Assembly: GCF_036227605.1 (NCBI RefSeq)
Contig: NZ_CP109487.1
Span: 5,371,001 to 5,435,000 of the forward strand
Source: Streptomyces sp. NBC_01439
Lineage (GTDB): Bacteria; Actinomycetota; Actinomycetes; Streptomycetales; Streptomycetaceae
Direction: 5' to 3'
Length of the DNA stretch: 64,000 bases
Positions 7,762-20,295 of this stretch are shown piece after piece (positions within the stretch are counted from its first letter, which is position 1; each line of letters starts with the position of its first letter). The position numbers were made by a program, and so were the translations under genes. The notes below the pieces were generated by a model. That model was not told where the DNA came from. It made no database searches and saw nothing but the letters and a program-made list of their open reading frames with translations.

Positions 7762-10227
7762 ATGACGCAGCGGGCTGGAACCGAATCCGACGGGCCGGAG
7801 CCGGGTGGCGGGACGGCCGCCCCCGCCATCGACGCGGGAGCGGAGCTGGACCCCGTACACCCGGTACGACCGCCCGCACCCCGGTTCAAGCCGGGCGGGC
7901 TGAGCACCGCCGAGGTAGCCGAGCGCGTCGCGCGGGGCGAGGTCAACGACGTTCCGGTGCGCTCGTCGCGTTCGACCACCGACATCGTCCGCGCCAACGT
8001 CTTCACCCGGTTCAACGCGATCATCGGCGTGCTCTGGGCGATCATGCTCGTCGTCGCACCGATCCAGGACAGCCTCTTCGGCTTCGTGATCGTCGCGAAC
8101 ACCGGCATCGGCATCATCCAGGAACTGCGCGCCAAGAAGACCCTCGACAGCCTCGCCGTCATCGGCGAGGTCAAACCCAGCGTCCGCCGCGACGGCCGGA
8201 CCGCCGAGATCTCCACCTCCGAGATCGTCCTCGGCGACGTCATCGAACTCGGCCCCGGCGACAAGGTCGTCGTCGACGGATCCGTCGGCGAGGCCGACGG
8301 CCTGGAGATCGACGAATCCCTGCTCACCGGCGAGGCCGACCCCGTCCTGAAGAAGCCCGGCGACCCGGTCATGTCCGGCTCCTTCGTCGTCGCCGGCGGC
8401 GGCGCCTTCACCGCCACCAAGGTCGGCCGCGAGGCCTACGCCGCCCAGTTGGCCGAAGAGGCCTCCCGCTTCACGCTCGTCCATTCCGAGCTGCGCTCCG
8501 GCATCTCCACCATCCTCAAGTACGTCACCTGGATGATGATCCCGACCTCGATCGGCCTGATCATCAGCCAGCTCCTCGTCAAGGAGAACAACCTCAAGGA
8601 CTCCATCGCCCGGACCGTCGGCGGCATCGTCCCGATGATCCCCGAGGGGCTCGTCCTGCTCACCTCCGTCGCCTTCGCGATCGGCGTCATCCGGCTCGGC
8701 CGCAAGCAGTGCCTGGTCCAGGAGCTGCCCGCCATCGAGGGCCTCGCCCGCGTCGACGTGGTCTGCCTCGACAAGACCGGCACCCTCACCGAGGGCGGCA
8801 TGGACGTCACCGAGCTGCGCCCGCTCGGCGGCGCCGAGCCGGCGTACGTCAAAAAGGTGCTCGGCGCCCTCGGGGAGTCCGACCCGCGCCCCAACGCCAG
8901 CCTCCAGGCGATCATCGACGCCTACCCCGACATGGCCGAGTGGCGCTGCACCGAGTCCCTGCCCTTCTCCTCCGCCCGCAAGTACAGCGGCGCCAGCTTC
9001 AGCGAGGGCGACGGCGAGAACAACACCTGGCTGCTCGGCGCACCCGACGTGCTGCTCCCCGCCGGGGATCCGGCCCTCGAGGAGATCAACGGCCTCAACG
9101 AGCAGGGACTGCGCGTCCTGCTGCTGGCCCGCTCCGCCCGCGAACTCGACGACGCGGCCGTCGCCACCGGGGTCCGACCGACCGCCCTGGTCGTCCTGGA
9201 ACAGCGGCTGCGCCCCGACGCCGCCGACACGCTGCGCTACTTCGAGGACCAGAACGTCAGCGCGAAGGTCATCTCCGGCGACAACGCGGTCTCCGTCGGC
9301 GCGGTCGCCGGCAAGCTGGGTCTGCCCGGCGCCGAGAACACCGTGGACGCCCGGGGGCTCCCCGCCGACCGGGCCGACATGGCGAAGGTCCTCGACGAGA
9401 ACTCGGTCTTCGGACGGGTCAGCCCGCAGCAGAAGCGGGACATGGTGGGAGCCCTCCAGTCCAAGGGCCACACGGTCGCCATGACGGGCGATGGAGTCAA
9501 CGACGTGCTCGCCCTCAAGGACGCGGACATCGGCGTCAGCATGGGCTCGGGCTCGGAGGCGACGAAGGCGGTGGCCCAGATCGTCCTCCTCAACAACAGC
9601 TTCTCGACGCTGCCCTCGGTGGTCGCCGAGGGCCGCCGGGTCATCGGCAACATCACCCGCGTGGCCACCCTCTTCCTCACCAAGACGGTCTACTCGGTGC
9701 TGCTGGCGATCCTGGTGGTCTGCTCGCAGGTCGAGTACCCCTTCCTGCCCCGCCACCTGACGCTGCTGTCCACGCTTACCATCGGCATCCCGGCCTTCTT
9801 CCTGGCCCTGGCACCGAACAAGGAGCGCGCGAAACCGCACTTCGTGAAGCGGGTCATGCGGTACGCGATCCCCGGCGGCGCCATCGCGGCCGTGGCCACC
9901 TTCGTCTCGTACCTGATCGCCCGCCATCACTACACGGGCCAGGGAGCCCTCGAAGCCGAGTCCAGCGCGGCCACGCTGACGCTGTTCCTGACGTCCATGT
10001 GGGTACTGGCGATCATCGCCCGCCCCTACACGTGGTGGCGGGTGGCCCTGGTCGGTGCGATGGGCGGGGCGTTCCTGATCGTCCTCGTCGTGCCGTGGCT
10101 ACAGGACTTCTTCCAGCTCAAACTGGTGGGCGTCACGGTGCCGTGGATCGCGGTGGCCGTCGCCGTGGGTGCGGCCGTGCTGATCGAGTTCACCTTCAGG
10201 TGGGTCGACCGCAAGTTCCCGGCCTGA
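7762..10227 (+). CDS. HAD-type P-type cation ATPase (CtpE-like)
   Basis: 821 residues, a full-length P-type ATPase. The phosphorylated Asp is D337 in DKTGTLT. The actuator loop is LTGEAD rather than TGES. The hinge TGDGVND begins at residue 575, and the M4 helix reads MIPEGLVLLTS. Six or more membrane helices lie on either side of the cytoplasmic domains. The PEGL M4 motif and overall order are closest to the actinobacterial CtpE group, for which calcium has been reported in mycobacteria; the ion here is inferred. No heavy-metal-binding N-terminal domain is present. GAAGG precedes the ATG. Confidence 0.82.
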   Translation: MTQRAGTESDGPEPGGGTAAPAIDAGAELDPVHPVRPPAPRFKPGGLSTAEVAERVARGEVNDVPVRSSRSTTDIVRANVFTRFNAIIGVLWAIMLVVAPIQDSLFGFVIVANTGIGIIQELRAKKTLDSLAVIGEVKPSVRRDGRTAEISTSEIVLGDVIELGPGDKVVVDGSVGEADGLEIDESLLTGEADPVLKKPGDPVMSGSFVVAGGGAFTATKVGREAYAAQLAEEASRFTLVHSELRSGISTILKYVTWMMIPTSIGLIISQLLVKENNLKDSIARTVGGIVPMIPEGLVLLTSVAFAIGVIRLGRKQCLVQELPAIEGLARVDVVCLDKTGTLTEGGMDVTELRPLGGAEPAYVKKVLGALGESDPRPNASLQAIIDAYPDMAEWRCTESLPFSSARKYSGASFSEGDGENNTWLLGAPDVLLPAGDPALEEINGLNEQGLRVLLLARSARELDDAAVATGVRPTALVVLEQRLRPDAADTLRYFEDQNVSAKVISGDNAVSVGAVAGKLGLPGAENTVDARGLPADRADMAKVLDENSVFGRVSPQQKRDMVGALQSKGHTVAMTGDGVNDVLALKDADIGVSMGSGSEATKAVAQIVLLNNSFSTLPSVVAEGRRVIGNITRVATLFLTKTVYSVLLAILVVCSQVEYPFLPRHLTLLSTLTIGIPAFFLALAPNKERAKPHFVKRVMRYAIPGGAIAAVATFVSYLIARHHYTGQGALEAESSAATLTLFLTSMWVLAIIARPYTWWRVALVGAMGGAFLIVLVVPWLQDFFQLKLVGVTVPWIAVAVAVGAAVLIEFTFRWVDRKFPA

Positions 10228-10260
10228 CCCGACCTGACCTGACCCGACCCGACCCGACCC
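10224..10260 (+). repeat. CTGACC/CGACC pentamer-hexamer repeat after the ATPase
   Basis: Starting at the stop codon, CTGACC or CGACC units recur seven times before a GC-rich hairpin-forming stretch (about 10261-10318). The repeat lies between the two convergent genes, and the hairpin may end both transcripts. Confidence 0.5.
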
Positions 10261-10322
10261 GCCCCGGGCAGGGCCAGAGCCGGGCCCGGGCCGGGTCAGC
10301 GCCCGGCCCGGCCCGCCTCCGG

Positions 10323-13300
10323 TCAGTCGAACCAGCGGTCCCGGGCCAGTTCCGCCGTGCGCGACGGGTCCTCCAGCAGCGCCGCCACTTCGAAGCGGCG
10401 CGGCCACTGGCCCGCCGACCAGGCGAGGCCGGCGGCCACGCCCTCCAGCGTGGACGCGTGCAGCGTGCCGTCGGGGGTGCGGCGCCAGTCGAGCTCCGTG
10501 CCGCCCGCGACCAGCTCCTCGTGCTCGACGTACGTCGTCGGAGTGGCCGGACCCAGTAGTACGAGCACCGACTCCGGTACCTCGTGCTCCTCGCCGGGCG
10601 TGGTCACCTCCGCCGGAACGGTCGCCGAGAGGCGGCGGACCTGCAGCAGGTCCGCGAGGTCCGCCGCGCGCGCCGGGGGGACTGGCAGCAGCGGCAGCCC
10701 CGCCGTCAGCGGGAGCAGGTCCGGCGCGTCCGCGATCACCGCGTCGGCCGCGTCCACCACGAGCACCTCGCCGTCCACCACCGCGCGCAGCTCGTCCGGG
10801 AGGGTGACCTGCTCGGGGTCCAGATCGGCCAGCGCGCCGTACAGCCCGTGCAGCTGGTGGCCGGTGACCTCGCGGTCCGGGTCGGCGAGCCGCCCCAGCA
10901 GTTCGGCGGCGCCGCCGGGCTCGTCCAGCAGGGCCGCCACGCTGGTCCGTACGCCCAGCGCCCGCAGGACCTGCTCGTCCTCGAAGCCCGTGGCGTCCGC
11001 CGAGGTGTAGAGGCCTTGCAGCAGCGGATCGCCGCCCGCCGCGCGCAGGCCCGCCGGGCGGCGGCCGTCGAGCACCGGGTGGTCGCGCAGCCACCAGGCG
11101 GTGTACGGGCGCACCGACTGCGTGGTGCCGTCCGGCAGCAGGATCCGCACGGGCTGGGTCAGCGCGTCGCGCAGCGGCGGCTGCGCGAGCATCGCCAGGG
11201 CCTGCGGCCAGCAGTCGTCGTCGACGAGGTCGAGGTCGCGGACGGCGATCAGTTCGGTCGCCACCGGCGGGACCGGGAGGTCCGGCAGCTGGTCCAGGAG
11301 GTCCTCGCACCACACGTCGACCGCGTCCAGCAGGCCCGCGTCGTCGGGCTCGGCGAAGTCGCCCTCGCGCGGTTCCAGTTCGTCCGGGTCGAGGACCACG
11401 TCGGTGGCGCGGACCAGCTGGAAGGTGGCCAGGACCCCGCACGCGGTGAGCGGGCCCGCACCCCACCGCTCGGCGAGGTCCGCGTCCACGTACGGCACCT
11501 CGTCCTCGCGGATCACCGAGGCCAGCGGGCTGCCCGGCAGCAGGAGCTCGCCCGCCGGGACCAGTTCCCCCTCCTCGTCCGGCAGGGCCAGCGCGCCGAG
11601 CCAGGGCTCGTCGCCCGGCGCCAGTTCGGCGTCCCGGACGAGCCCGAGGACCACCTCGGCCAGCTCGTCGGCGTCCAGGGCGTCGGCGTCCTCGTCCCAG
11701 ATCTCCCCCGCGTCGAGGGAGGCGGCGACGGCCGCCCGCACCTGCGGGGTCGTCAGGACCGCGCGGGCCGTGGCTGGGAGGGCGCCGAGCTTCTCCAGCA
11801 GCGGGTGCGCCGCGTCCGGGTGGGCCACCTTCAGACCCAGCCGGGCCAGGTCCGCCGGCGTGTCCGCGCCGGGCAGCAGGATGTGCCGGGGGCCGATCGA
11901 AGTGCGGCCGTCGGCGAGCGGCACGGGCAGCCCCGACAGCCGGTCGGGGTCCACCCCGGCGAGGCTGTCGTAGAGCCGGTGCCACCACTCGGGGGTCCGC
12001 TCGATGCCGGCGATCCGCTCGATGGCATCGCCCAGCGGGAGCCGGCCCACCCCCAGGGCGCGCAGCTCGGCCCGGCGCTCCAGGCCCGCCGGCAGCAGGG
12101 TCGGCAGCACCTCGGCGAGGACGCGTACGGTGTCGGCGCCCGCGCCCTCCACCACCTCCGCTTCGAAGGGGCGCAGGGCGGCGCGCTCCTCCGCGTGCTC
12201 GGGCGGCGCGGCCGGCGCGAGGAAAGCGGTACGGGGCAGGCGCTGGAGGACGGCCGCGCGCAGGGCCCCGTCCAGCTCGCCCTTGCCGAGCGGGCCGGGC
12301 ACCAGGTCCACGAGGGCGGTCGTCACCGGGTCCCAGGCGCCCAGGAGTTCGGCGTACGCGTCGGCCGCGCGCTCCACGAGGAAGTCGAGCAGCGGCCCCG
12401 GCGCGGGATGCCGGCGGGTGGTGTCCAGCGGCAGGGTCGCGATGAGCAGCGCCGGGATGCCCAGCGGTTCGTCGGTGGGGGTCGGGGCGTGCACCACGGG
12501 GGCCGTGGCCGGGCGGACCGGGGCGCCGTCGGAGTCGACCGGCACGGCCCAGGACACCGCCCAGGCGGGCCGCAGCCGCTCCTCGACGGGCCGGTCGGCG
12601 AGCAGCGCGCGCTCGATGGGGCCGCCGTGGCGGACGGTGCGCCAGCGGTGGGTGACCGTACCGGAGGCGCTGGTGTCCTCGATGACCGTGTACGGGCCCT
12701 CGTCGCGCCGGTACAGGGTGCGCGCACCCGCGGTCGGGGTCTCCACGACGACCTCGCGCAGCCCGGGCAGCGTCAGCAGCAGGGCGTCGTCGACGCCCGC
12801 CAGCAGCCGTTCCACCAGAGCCTCGGCGGCGGCGTCGCGCAGCGGGAGGACCACGACGGTGTCGTAGCCCTCGGGGGCGGTGCCCTCGGCGGGCAGCGGG
12901 AGGCGCAGCAGCGGAACGTGCCCGTCGCGGCGGCGCAGTTCGTCGCCGAGGCCGGGGCTGCCGACGGCCGCGCCCCGGGCCAACTCCCGGGCCTCGGCCA
13001 GGGACCAGCGCACGCCGCCGTGGCGGCCGAGCACCGCGGGTTCGTCGGAGACGGCCAGCACGGCCGCGAAGCCGACGCCGAACCGGCCGACGCTGTCGCC
13101 GGCGGGCTCCCGCTTGGCGGAGGCGCGCAGCGTGCTCAGCGACTCCACGCCCGTCGCGTCCAGCGGGGCACCGGTGTTGGCGACGGCCAGCAGCGCGTGC
13201 CCGCCCTCGCCCTCGTGCAGGGTGAGCCGCAGCCGGCCGGGCACCTTGGCCCGGGCCGCGGCGTCGGCGGCGTTCTGCGCCAACTCGATGACGAGCCGGT

Positions 13301-13454
13301 CCCGGTAGCCGCCGAGCGCGAGGTCCTCCTCGGCGTTGGCGTCCTCGCGGAACCGGGCCGGGCCCGCACCCCACGCGTCGAGCACCCCGCGCCGCAGCCG
13401 GGCCGTGCCGAAGGGGTCCACACCGCTCTGGGCCGCCGTCACTCGCACGCTCAC
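10323..13454 (-). CDS. Sacsin-type N-terminal ATP-binding (Hsp90-fold) large protein
   Basis: 1043 residues. The N-terminal 180 residues carry GHKL/Hsp90 ATPase motifs: ELAQNAADAA (Asn that binds magnesium), VANTGAPLD, and GRFGVGFAAVLAVSD. The rest is a long Leu/Asp/Glu-rich region without recognisable domains or membrane segments, as in the actinobacterial proteins annotated sacsin N-terminal ATP-binding-like. A chaperone-like or DNA-associated role is possible; none is established. GTG 13454 is chosen because GGAGG lies 7 nt upstream; an earlier ATG adds 39 unsupported residues. It is convergent with the ATPase gene. Confidence 0.78.
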   Translation of the reverse strand: MSVRVTAAQSGVDPFGTARLRRGVLDAWGAGPARFREDANAEEDLALGGYRDRLVIELAQNAADAAARAKVPGRLRLTLHEGEGGHALLAVANTGAPLDATGVESLSTLRASAKREPAGDSVGRFGVGFAAVLAVSDEPAVLGRHGGVRWSLAEARELARGAAVGSPGLGDELRRRDGHVPLLRLPLPAEGTAPEGYDTVVVLPLRDAAAEALVERLLAGVDDALLLTLPGLREVVVETPTAGARTLYRRDEGPYTVIEDTSASGTVTHRWRTVRHGGPIERALLADRPVEERLRPAWAVSWAVPVDSDGAPVRPATAPVVHAPTPTDEPLGIPALLIATLPLDTTRRHPAPGPLLDFLVERAADAYAELLGAWDPVTTALVDLVPGPLGKGELDGALRAAVLQRLPRTAFLAPAAPPEHAEERAALRPFEAEVVEGAGADTVRVLAEVLPTLLPAGLERRAELRALGVGRLPLGDAIERIAGIERTPEWWHRLYDSLAGVDPDRLSGLPVPLADGRTSIGPRHILLPGADTPADLARLGLKVAHPDAAHPLLEKLGALPATARAVLTTPQVRAAVAASLDAGEIWDEDADALDADELAEVVLGLVRDAELAPGDEPWLGALALPDEEGELVPAGELLLPGSPLASVIREDEVPYVDADLAERWGAGPLTACGVLATFQLVRATDVVLDPDELEPREGDFAEPDDAGLLDAVDVWCEDLLDQLPDLPVPPVATELIAVRDLDLVDDDCWPQALAMLAQPPLRDALTQPVRILLPDGTTQSVRPYTAWWLRDHPVLDGRRPAGLRAAGGDPLLQGLYTSADATGFEDEQVLRALGVRTSVAALLDEPGGAAELLGRLADPDREVTGHQLHGLYGALADLDPEQVTLPDELRAVVDGEVLVVDAADAVIADAPDLLPLTAGLPLLPVPPARAADLADLLQVRRLSATVPAEVTTPGEEHEVPESVLVLLGPATPTTYVEHEELVAGGTELDWRRTPDGTLHASTLEGVAAGLAWSAGQWPRRFEVAALLEDPSRTAELARDRWFD

Positions 13455-13546
13455 TCCGCTGCCTCCAAAATCGCCGCCGGAGCCCTGAAGGTACCGCGTG
13501 CGGGAGAACGCCCACGCCGGTGGCCCCGGGGTGTCCGGGGAACGCC

Positions 13547-13581
13547 GAAGCCCCCGGCGACAGCAGGTCACCGGGGGCTTC
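13547..13581 (-). terminator. Terminator downstream of serC
   Basis: GAAGCCCCCGG (13547-13557) and CCGGGGGCTTC (13571-13581) form a perfect 11-bp stem with a 13-nt loop, 23 bp after the serC stop. No long U-tract follows, typical of Streptomyces terminators. It would also insulate the 5' region of the Hsp90-fold gene. Confidence 0.75.
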
Positions 13582-13604
13582 TCGTCGTACCGGGCGGGTA
13601 GCGG

Positions 13605-17639
<4,035 letters not shown>

Positions 17640-17648
17640 CGCAGAGTT

Positions 17649-17662
17649 CTTACGGTTGTAAG
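17649..17662. promoter_or_regulatory. CTTAC-GGTT-GTAAG inverted repeat
   Basis: A short perfect inverted repeat with 5-bp arms lies in the 68-bp gap between the oxidoreductase and the EamA gene, and CCTTACGG follows 30 bp later. It may be a regulator site for the transporter. Weak evidence. Confidence 0.3.
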
Positions 17663-17707
17663 GCAGGACATGCGGCGACACTCCTTACGGGCCCTTAGTC
17701 TGGAGAG

Positions 17708-18709
17708 ATGCCCGCACCTTCCTCTTCGTCCTCCCCGGCGGCCTTGCCGGCCGTCGCCGCACCGGCCCCGTCGCCCGCCCAGGGTCCCGGTTCGGGTTCC
17801 GCTTCCGGTTCGGGTTCCGGTTCGGGTTCGGGTTCGGGTTCGAGCCTCAGTTCCGGCCTCGGTCCCGTGGCGCTGGTGATCTCGGCGGGGATCTCGGTGC
17901 AGTTCGGTGCCGCGCTCGCGGTCATGATCATGCCGAGGGCGGGTGCGGCGGGCGTGGTCACCCTGCGGCTCGCGGCCGCCGCGCTCGTGCTGCTGGTCCT
18001 GTGCCGCCCGAAGGTGCGCGGCTACTCCCGTTCCGACTGGGGCACGGTGCTCGCCTTCGGCGTCGCCATGGCCGGTATGAACGGCCTCTTCTACCAGTCC
18101 ATCGACCGGATCCCGCTCGGTCCCGCGGTCACCCTGGAGGTCCTCGGACCGCTCGCCCTCTCCGTCATCGTCTCCCGGCGCCTGGTCAACGTCTTGTGGG
18201 CCGGCCTCGCACTCGGTGGTGTGGTCCTGCTGTCCGGGCACGGCGGGGGCGGCCCCGGCTTCGGCTCCCTCGACCCGCTGGGCGCGGCGTTCGCGCTCGG
18301 GGCGGGCGCGATGTGGGCGGCGTACATCGTGTTCAGCGCGCGTACCGGCCGCCGCTTCCCGCAGGCGGACGGGCTCGCGCTGGCGATGGCGGTGGCCGCG
18401 GTCATCTCGCTTCCGCTGGGCATCGCCGAAGCAGGCCCGGCCCTGCTGGTCCCGAGCACGCTCGCGCTGGGTGTGGGCGTGGCCGTCCTGTCCTCCGTCC
18501 TGCCGTACACCCTGGAACTGCTCGCGCTGCGGCGGATGCCGGCGCCGACCTTCGCGATCCTGATGAGCCTGGAGCCGGCCATCGCCGCGGCCGCGGGCTT
18601 CCTCGTCCTGAACCAGGCCATGTCCGCACTGGACGCCCTGGCCGTCGCCCTCGTGATCGCGGCCAGCATGGGTGCGGTCCGCTCGCAGATCCGGAAGAAG
18701 GCCGCCTGA
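17708..18709 (+). CDS. EamA / DMT-superfamily transporter
   Basis: 333 residues with ten hydrophobic helices in two five-helix halves, the DMT layout of EamA and RhtA-like exporters of amino acids or metabolites. GGAG stands before the ATG. The first 55 residues are not membrane but a Ser/Gly/Pro tail encoded by GGTTCG/GGTTCC hexamer repeats, likely flexible and cytoplasmic. Motifs such as YQSIDRIPLGPAVTLEVLGPL resemble RhtA-type threonine/homoserine exporters; the substrate is inferred at best. Its TGA overlaps the ATG of the DUF1801 gene, so the two are translated together. Confidence 0.85.
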   Translation: MPAPSSSSSPAALPAVAAPAPSPAQGPGSGSASGSGSGSGSGSGSSLSSGLGPVALVISAGISVQFGAALAVMIMPRAGAAGVVTLRLAAAALVLLVLCRPKVRGYSRSDWGTVLAFGVAMAGMNGLFYQSIDRIPLGPAVTLEVLGPLALSVIVSRRLVNVLWAGLALGGVVLLSGHGGGGPGFGSLDPLGAAFALGAGAMWAAYIVFSARTGRRFPQADGLALAMAVAAVISLPLGIAEAGPALLVPSTLALGVGVAVLSSVLPYTLELLALRRMPAPTFAILMSLEPAIAAAAGFLVLNQAMSALDALAVALVIAASMGAVRSQIRKKAA

Positions 18710-19071
18710 TGGACGTCGCCACCTACCTGGCCGCGGTCCCCGAGGCCCGACGGGAGGCCCTGGTACGGCTGCGGGAGCTGTGCCTGGAGGAGCTGACCGG
18801 GTTCGAGGAGGGGATCGCGTACGGGATGCCGGTGTACGTGCGGGCGGGCGGGACCGCCGGCGAGATCGCCTGGGCGAACCAGAAGCAGTACATCTCCTTC
18901 TACCTGATGCGCACGGACGTCCGGGACGCCTTCGCGGACCGCCTGGCCCCCCACGACATGGGCAAGGCCTGCCTGCGCTTCCGCAACCCCGCCAAGGTCG
19001 ACTTCGACCTCCTGCGGGACCTCCTGCGGGCGACGGCGCAGGCGGGCGGGGGAGCGGGCGGGGCGGGCTGA
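18709..19071 (+). CDS. DUF1801 (YdhG/YobT-like) protein
   Basis: 120 residues. It begins MDVATYLAAVPEARREAL, with FEEGIAYGMPVYVRAG and CLRFRNPAKVDFDLLRDLL following, the pattern of DUF1801 (called iron-chaperone-like from the YdhG fold). The role is not established. ATG 18709 overlaps the EamA stop by one base, showing co-translation with the transporter. The C-terminus is an A/G-rich tail. Confidence 0.8.
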   Translation: MDVATYLAAVPEARREALVRLRELCLEELTGFEEGIAYGMPVYVRAGGTAGEIAWANQKQYISFYLMRTDVRDAFADRLAPHDMGKACLRFRNPAKVDFDLLRDLLRATAQAGGGAGGAG

Positions 19072-19162
19072 GGGAAGGTCGAGGGAGGGTCGAGGGAGGT
19101 ACGGGGCCTGCGTACGCGGGGCCGTCACAGCGCGGGGTGGATCCGGCGGGCGGGAGCCTCTT

Positions 19163-19475
19163 GATCGGCGTCGGGGACGTGTTCGGGGGTTCCCGGCAGT
19201 CCCATCGTCCTTCCGTGTCGGGCCGGTCCCTCAAGGGCGCTCGTTCCTCGCGTCGCTGCGCGATGGCCTGCGGCCACCCTTGACCGACCGTCCCGCCCCG
19301 GAGATACGAAGACACTGCCGGGAACCCCCGAAGGGAACGGCCGGGGGGATGCCTTCAGGCGCGGGGCCGTCGGACACGCCCGGGCAGATCCCGGTGGGGC
19401 ACGGTCCCGAGACGGGGCCCACCGGGACGGCCTCCGGGTCGGTGGGCGCGTCCGATCGCTACGCGCTTTTCATTC
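19163..19475. repeat. Dispersed intergenic repeat, copy A
   Basis: This gene-free stretch holds blocks that recur at 53528-53813 and, inverted, at 58400-58802. The most conserved block reads CCACCCTTGACCGACCGTCC followed by CGCCCCGGAGATACGA (in all three), then a variant of the CCGGGAACCCCC hairpin region; ATCGCTACGCGCT closes the unit. It begins about 90 bp after DUF1801 and ends just before a tandem repeat and the toxin gene. No reading frame in it looks coding. Confidence 0.75.
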
Positions 19476-19481
19476 TTCGGC

Positions 19482-19563
19482 GTGTTCGGCCCGTCTGGGG
19501 TTGGACGGAGGCCGCCCGCCACGTGTTCGGCCCGTCTGGGGCTGGACGGAGGCCGCCCGCCAC
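19482..19563. repeat. Two tandem 41-bp units ending at the toxin stop codon
   Basis: 19482-19522 and 19523-19563 are direct repeats starting GTGTTCGGCCCGTCTGGGG and ending CCGCCCGCCAC, differing at a single base (T/C). The second unit stops exactly at the base before the toxin gene's TAG (19564-19566). This suggests duplication at a recombination boundary. Confidence 0.85.
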
Positions 19564-19944
19564 CTACGGGGTGAGATCGAGGACCCGGACCGGCTGTCCG
19601 ACCCATCGCTTCGGGGCCGTGGTGGCGACCACCGCGCCTGCGGGCCGGTCGGGCGTCGGCTGTGCCACGTACAGGCTGTGTGCCTCGGCCCAGCTTTCGT
19701 ACGTCGACACGGCGAGTGCGGCCGGTAGGTCCAGGTCGACGACGGTGATGCCGGGAAGCGCTGCAAGGTGCTCGGCGGTGCCGGGGCGAGCCCGGTCGGC
19801 TTCGACGAGCGCGCAGGTGGGCGCGTACAGGTACCAGCCCGTTTCCGCGTGGGCGCGATGGATGAGTCGTGAAGCCAGGATGTTCCCCAGCCCGGCCGCC
19901 TCCATGGCCGTCTCGTCCAGGACGATGTGCATCGACTCGGTCAC
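19564..19944 (-). CDS. PIN-like toxin of a toxin-antitoxin pair
   Basis: 126 residues. HIVLDETAMEAAG at the N-terminus, a central ALVEADRARPG and a C-terminal AVVATTAPKRWVG follow the spacing of VapC-like PIN ribonucleases (acid at the first strand, acid in the middle, Thr before the last strand), though one acidic residue is not obvious. PIN toxins cleave tRNA or rRNA when free of antitoxin. GTG 19944 overlaps the antitoxin stop by 4 bp (GTGA), the classic antitoxin-first coupling. An alternative reading is an uncharacterised small protein; operon form and partner favour a toxin. Confidence 0.6.
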   Translation of the reverse strand: MTESMHIVLDETAMEAAGLGNILASRLIHRAHAETGWYLYAPTCALVEADRARPGTAEHLAALPGITVVDLDLPAALAVSTYESWAEAHSLYVAQPTPDRPAGAVVATTAPKRWVGQPVRVLDLTP

Positions 19945-20198
19945 TGGGGCATCGCCTGCGCGAGGCGTCGGTCGAGCTCGCTGTCGAGGTCCTGCTGCTG
20001 GGCCGCTGTGGGGGCGTAGCCGTTCCACTCCTTCAGGGCGGCCCGGGCCGCTTCGGCCCGCTCGGCGCGCTCGGCCGGGGTCAGGAGTGTTTCCGCCAAG
20101 CGCGCCAGGTAGGCGCGAAGGGACAGGCCCTCGGCGGCCGCTATGGCGGCCAGTCTGTCCTTGGCCTCTTCCGGGATACGGACGTTGGCATCGGGCAT
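19941..20198 (-). CDS. Ribbon-helix-helix antitoxin
   Basis: 85 residues. MPDANVRIPEEAKDRLAAIA followed by AEGLSLRAYLARLAETLL is a ribbon-helix-helix DNA-binding segment; the C-terminal half, rich in Glu, Ala and Arg, would wrap the toxin. ATG 20198 has AGGAG at 7 nt, better than an in-frame start six codons earlier. It is the first gene of the pair. A perfect 24-bp palindrome 26 bp upstream is the expected autoregulatory operator. Confidence 0.75.
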   Translation of the reverse strand: MPDANVRIPEEAKDRLAAIAAAEGLSLRAYLARLAETLLTPAERAERAEAARAALKEWNGYAPTAAQQQDLDSELDRRLAQAMPQ

Positions 20199-20223
20199 GG
20201 TGGTGCTCCTTCCCATCCCCTTA

Positions 20224-20247
20224 GGGTACGGGTACGTACCCGTACCC
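20224..20247. promoter_or_regulatory. Perfect 24-bp palindrome, operator of the toxin-antitoxin operon
   Basis: GGGTACGGGTAC is followed immediately by GTACCCGTACCC, its exact reverse complement. Each half contains a GGGTAC direct repeat, suiting cooperative binding of ribbon-helix-helix dimers. It lies 26-49 bp before the antitoxin ATG, where promoter elements would be. Nothing else in the window matches it. Confidence 0.75.
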
Positions 20248-20295
20248 CACTATGGTGCTGACAGAACTGCCGCAGAGATGGGGCCGCCACCGGGC

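Noticed and set aside
7693..9930. 745-codon frame antisense to the P-type ATPase
   Set aside because: Composition dominated by Asp, Gly, Glu and Val as expected from the complement of a GC-biased gene; no known domain.
17792..17850. GGTTCG/GGTTCC hexamer run as a telomere-like or origin element
   Set aside because: It is within the EamA coding sequence and encodes a Gly/Ser tail.
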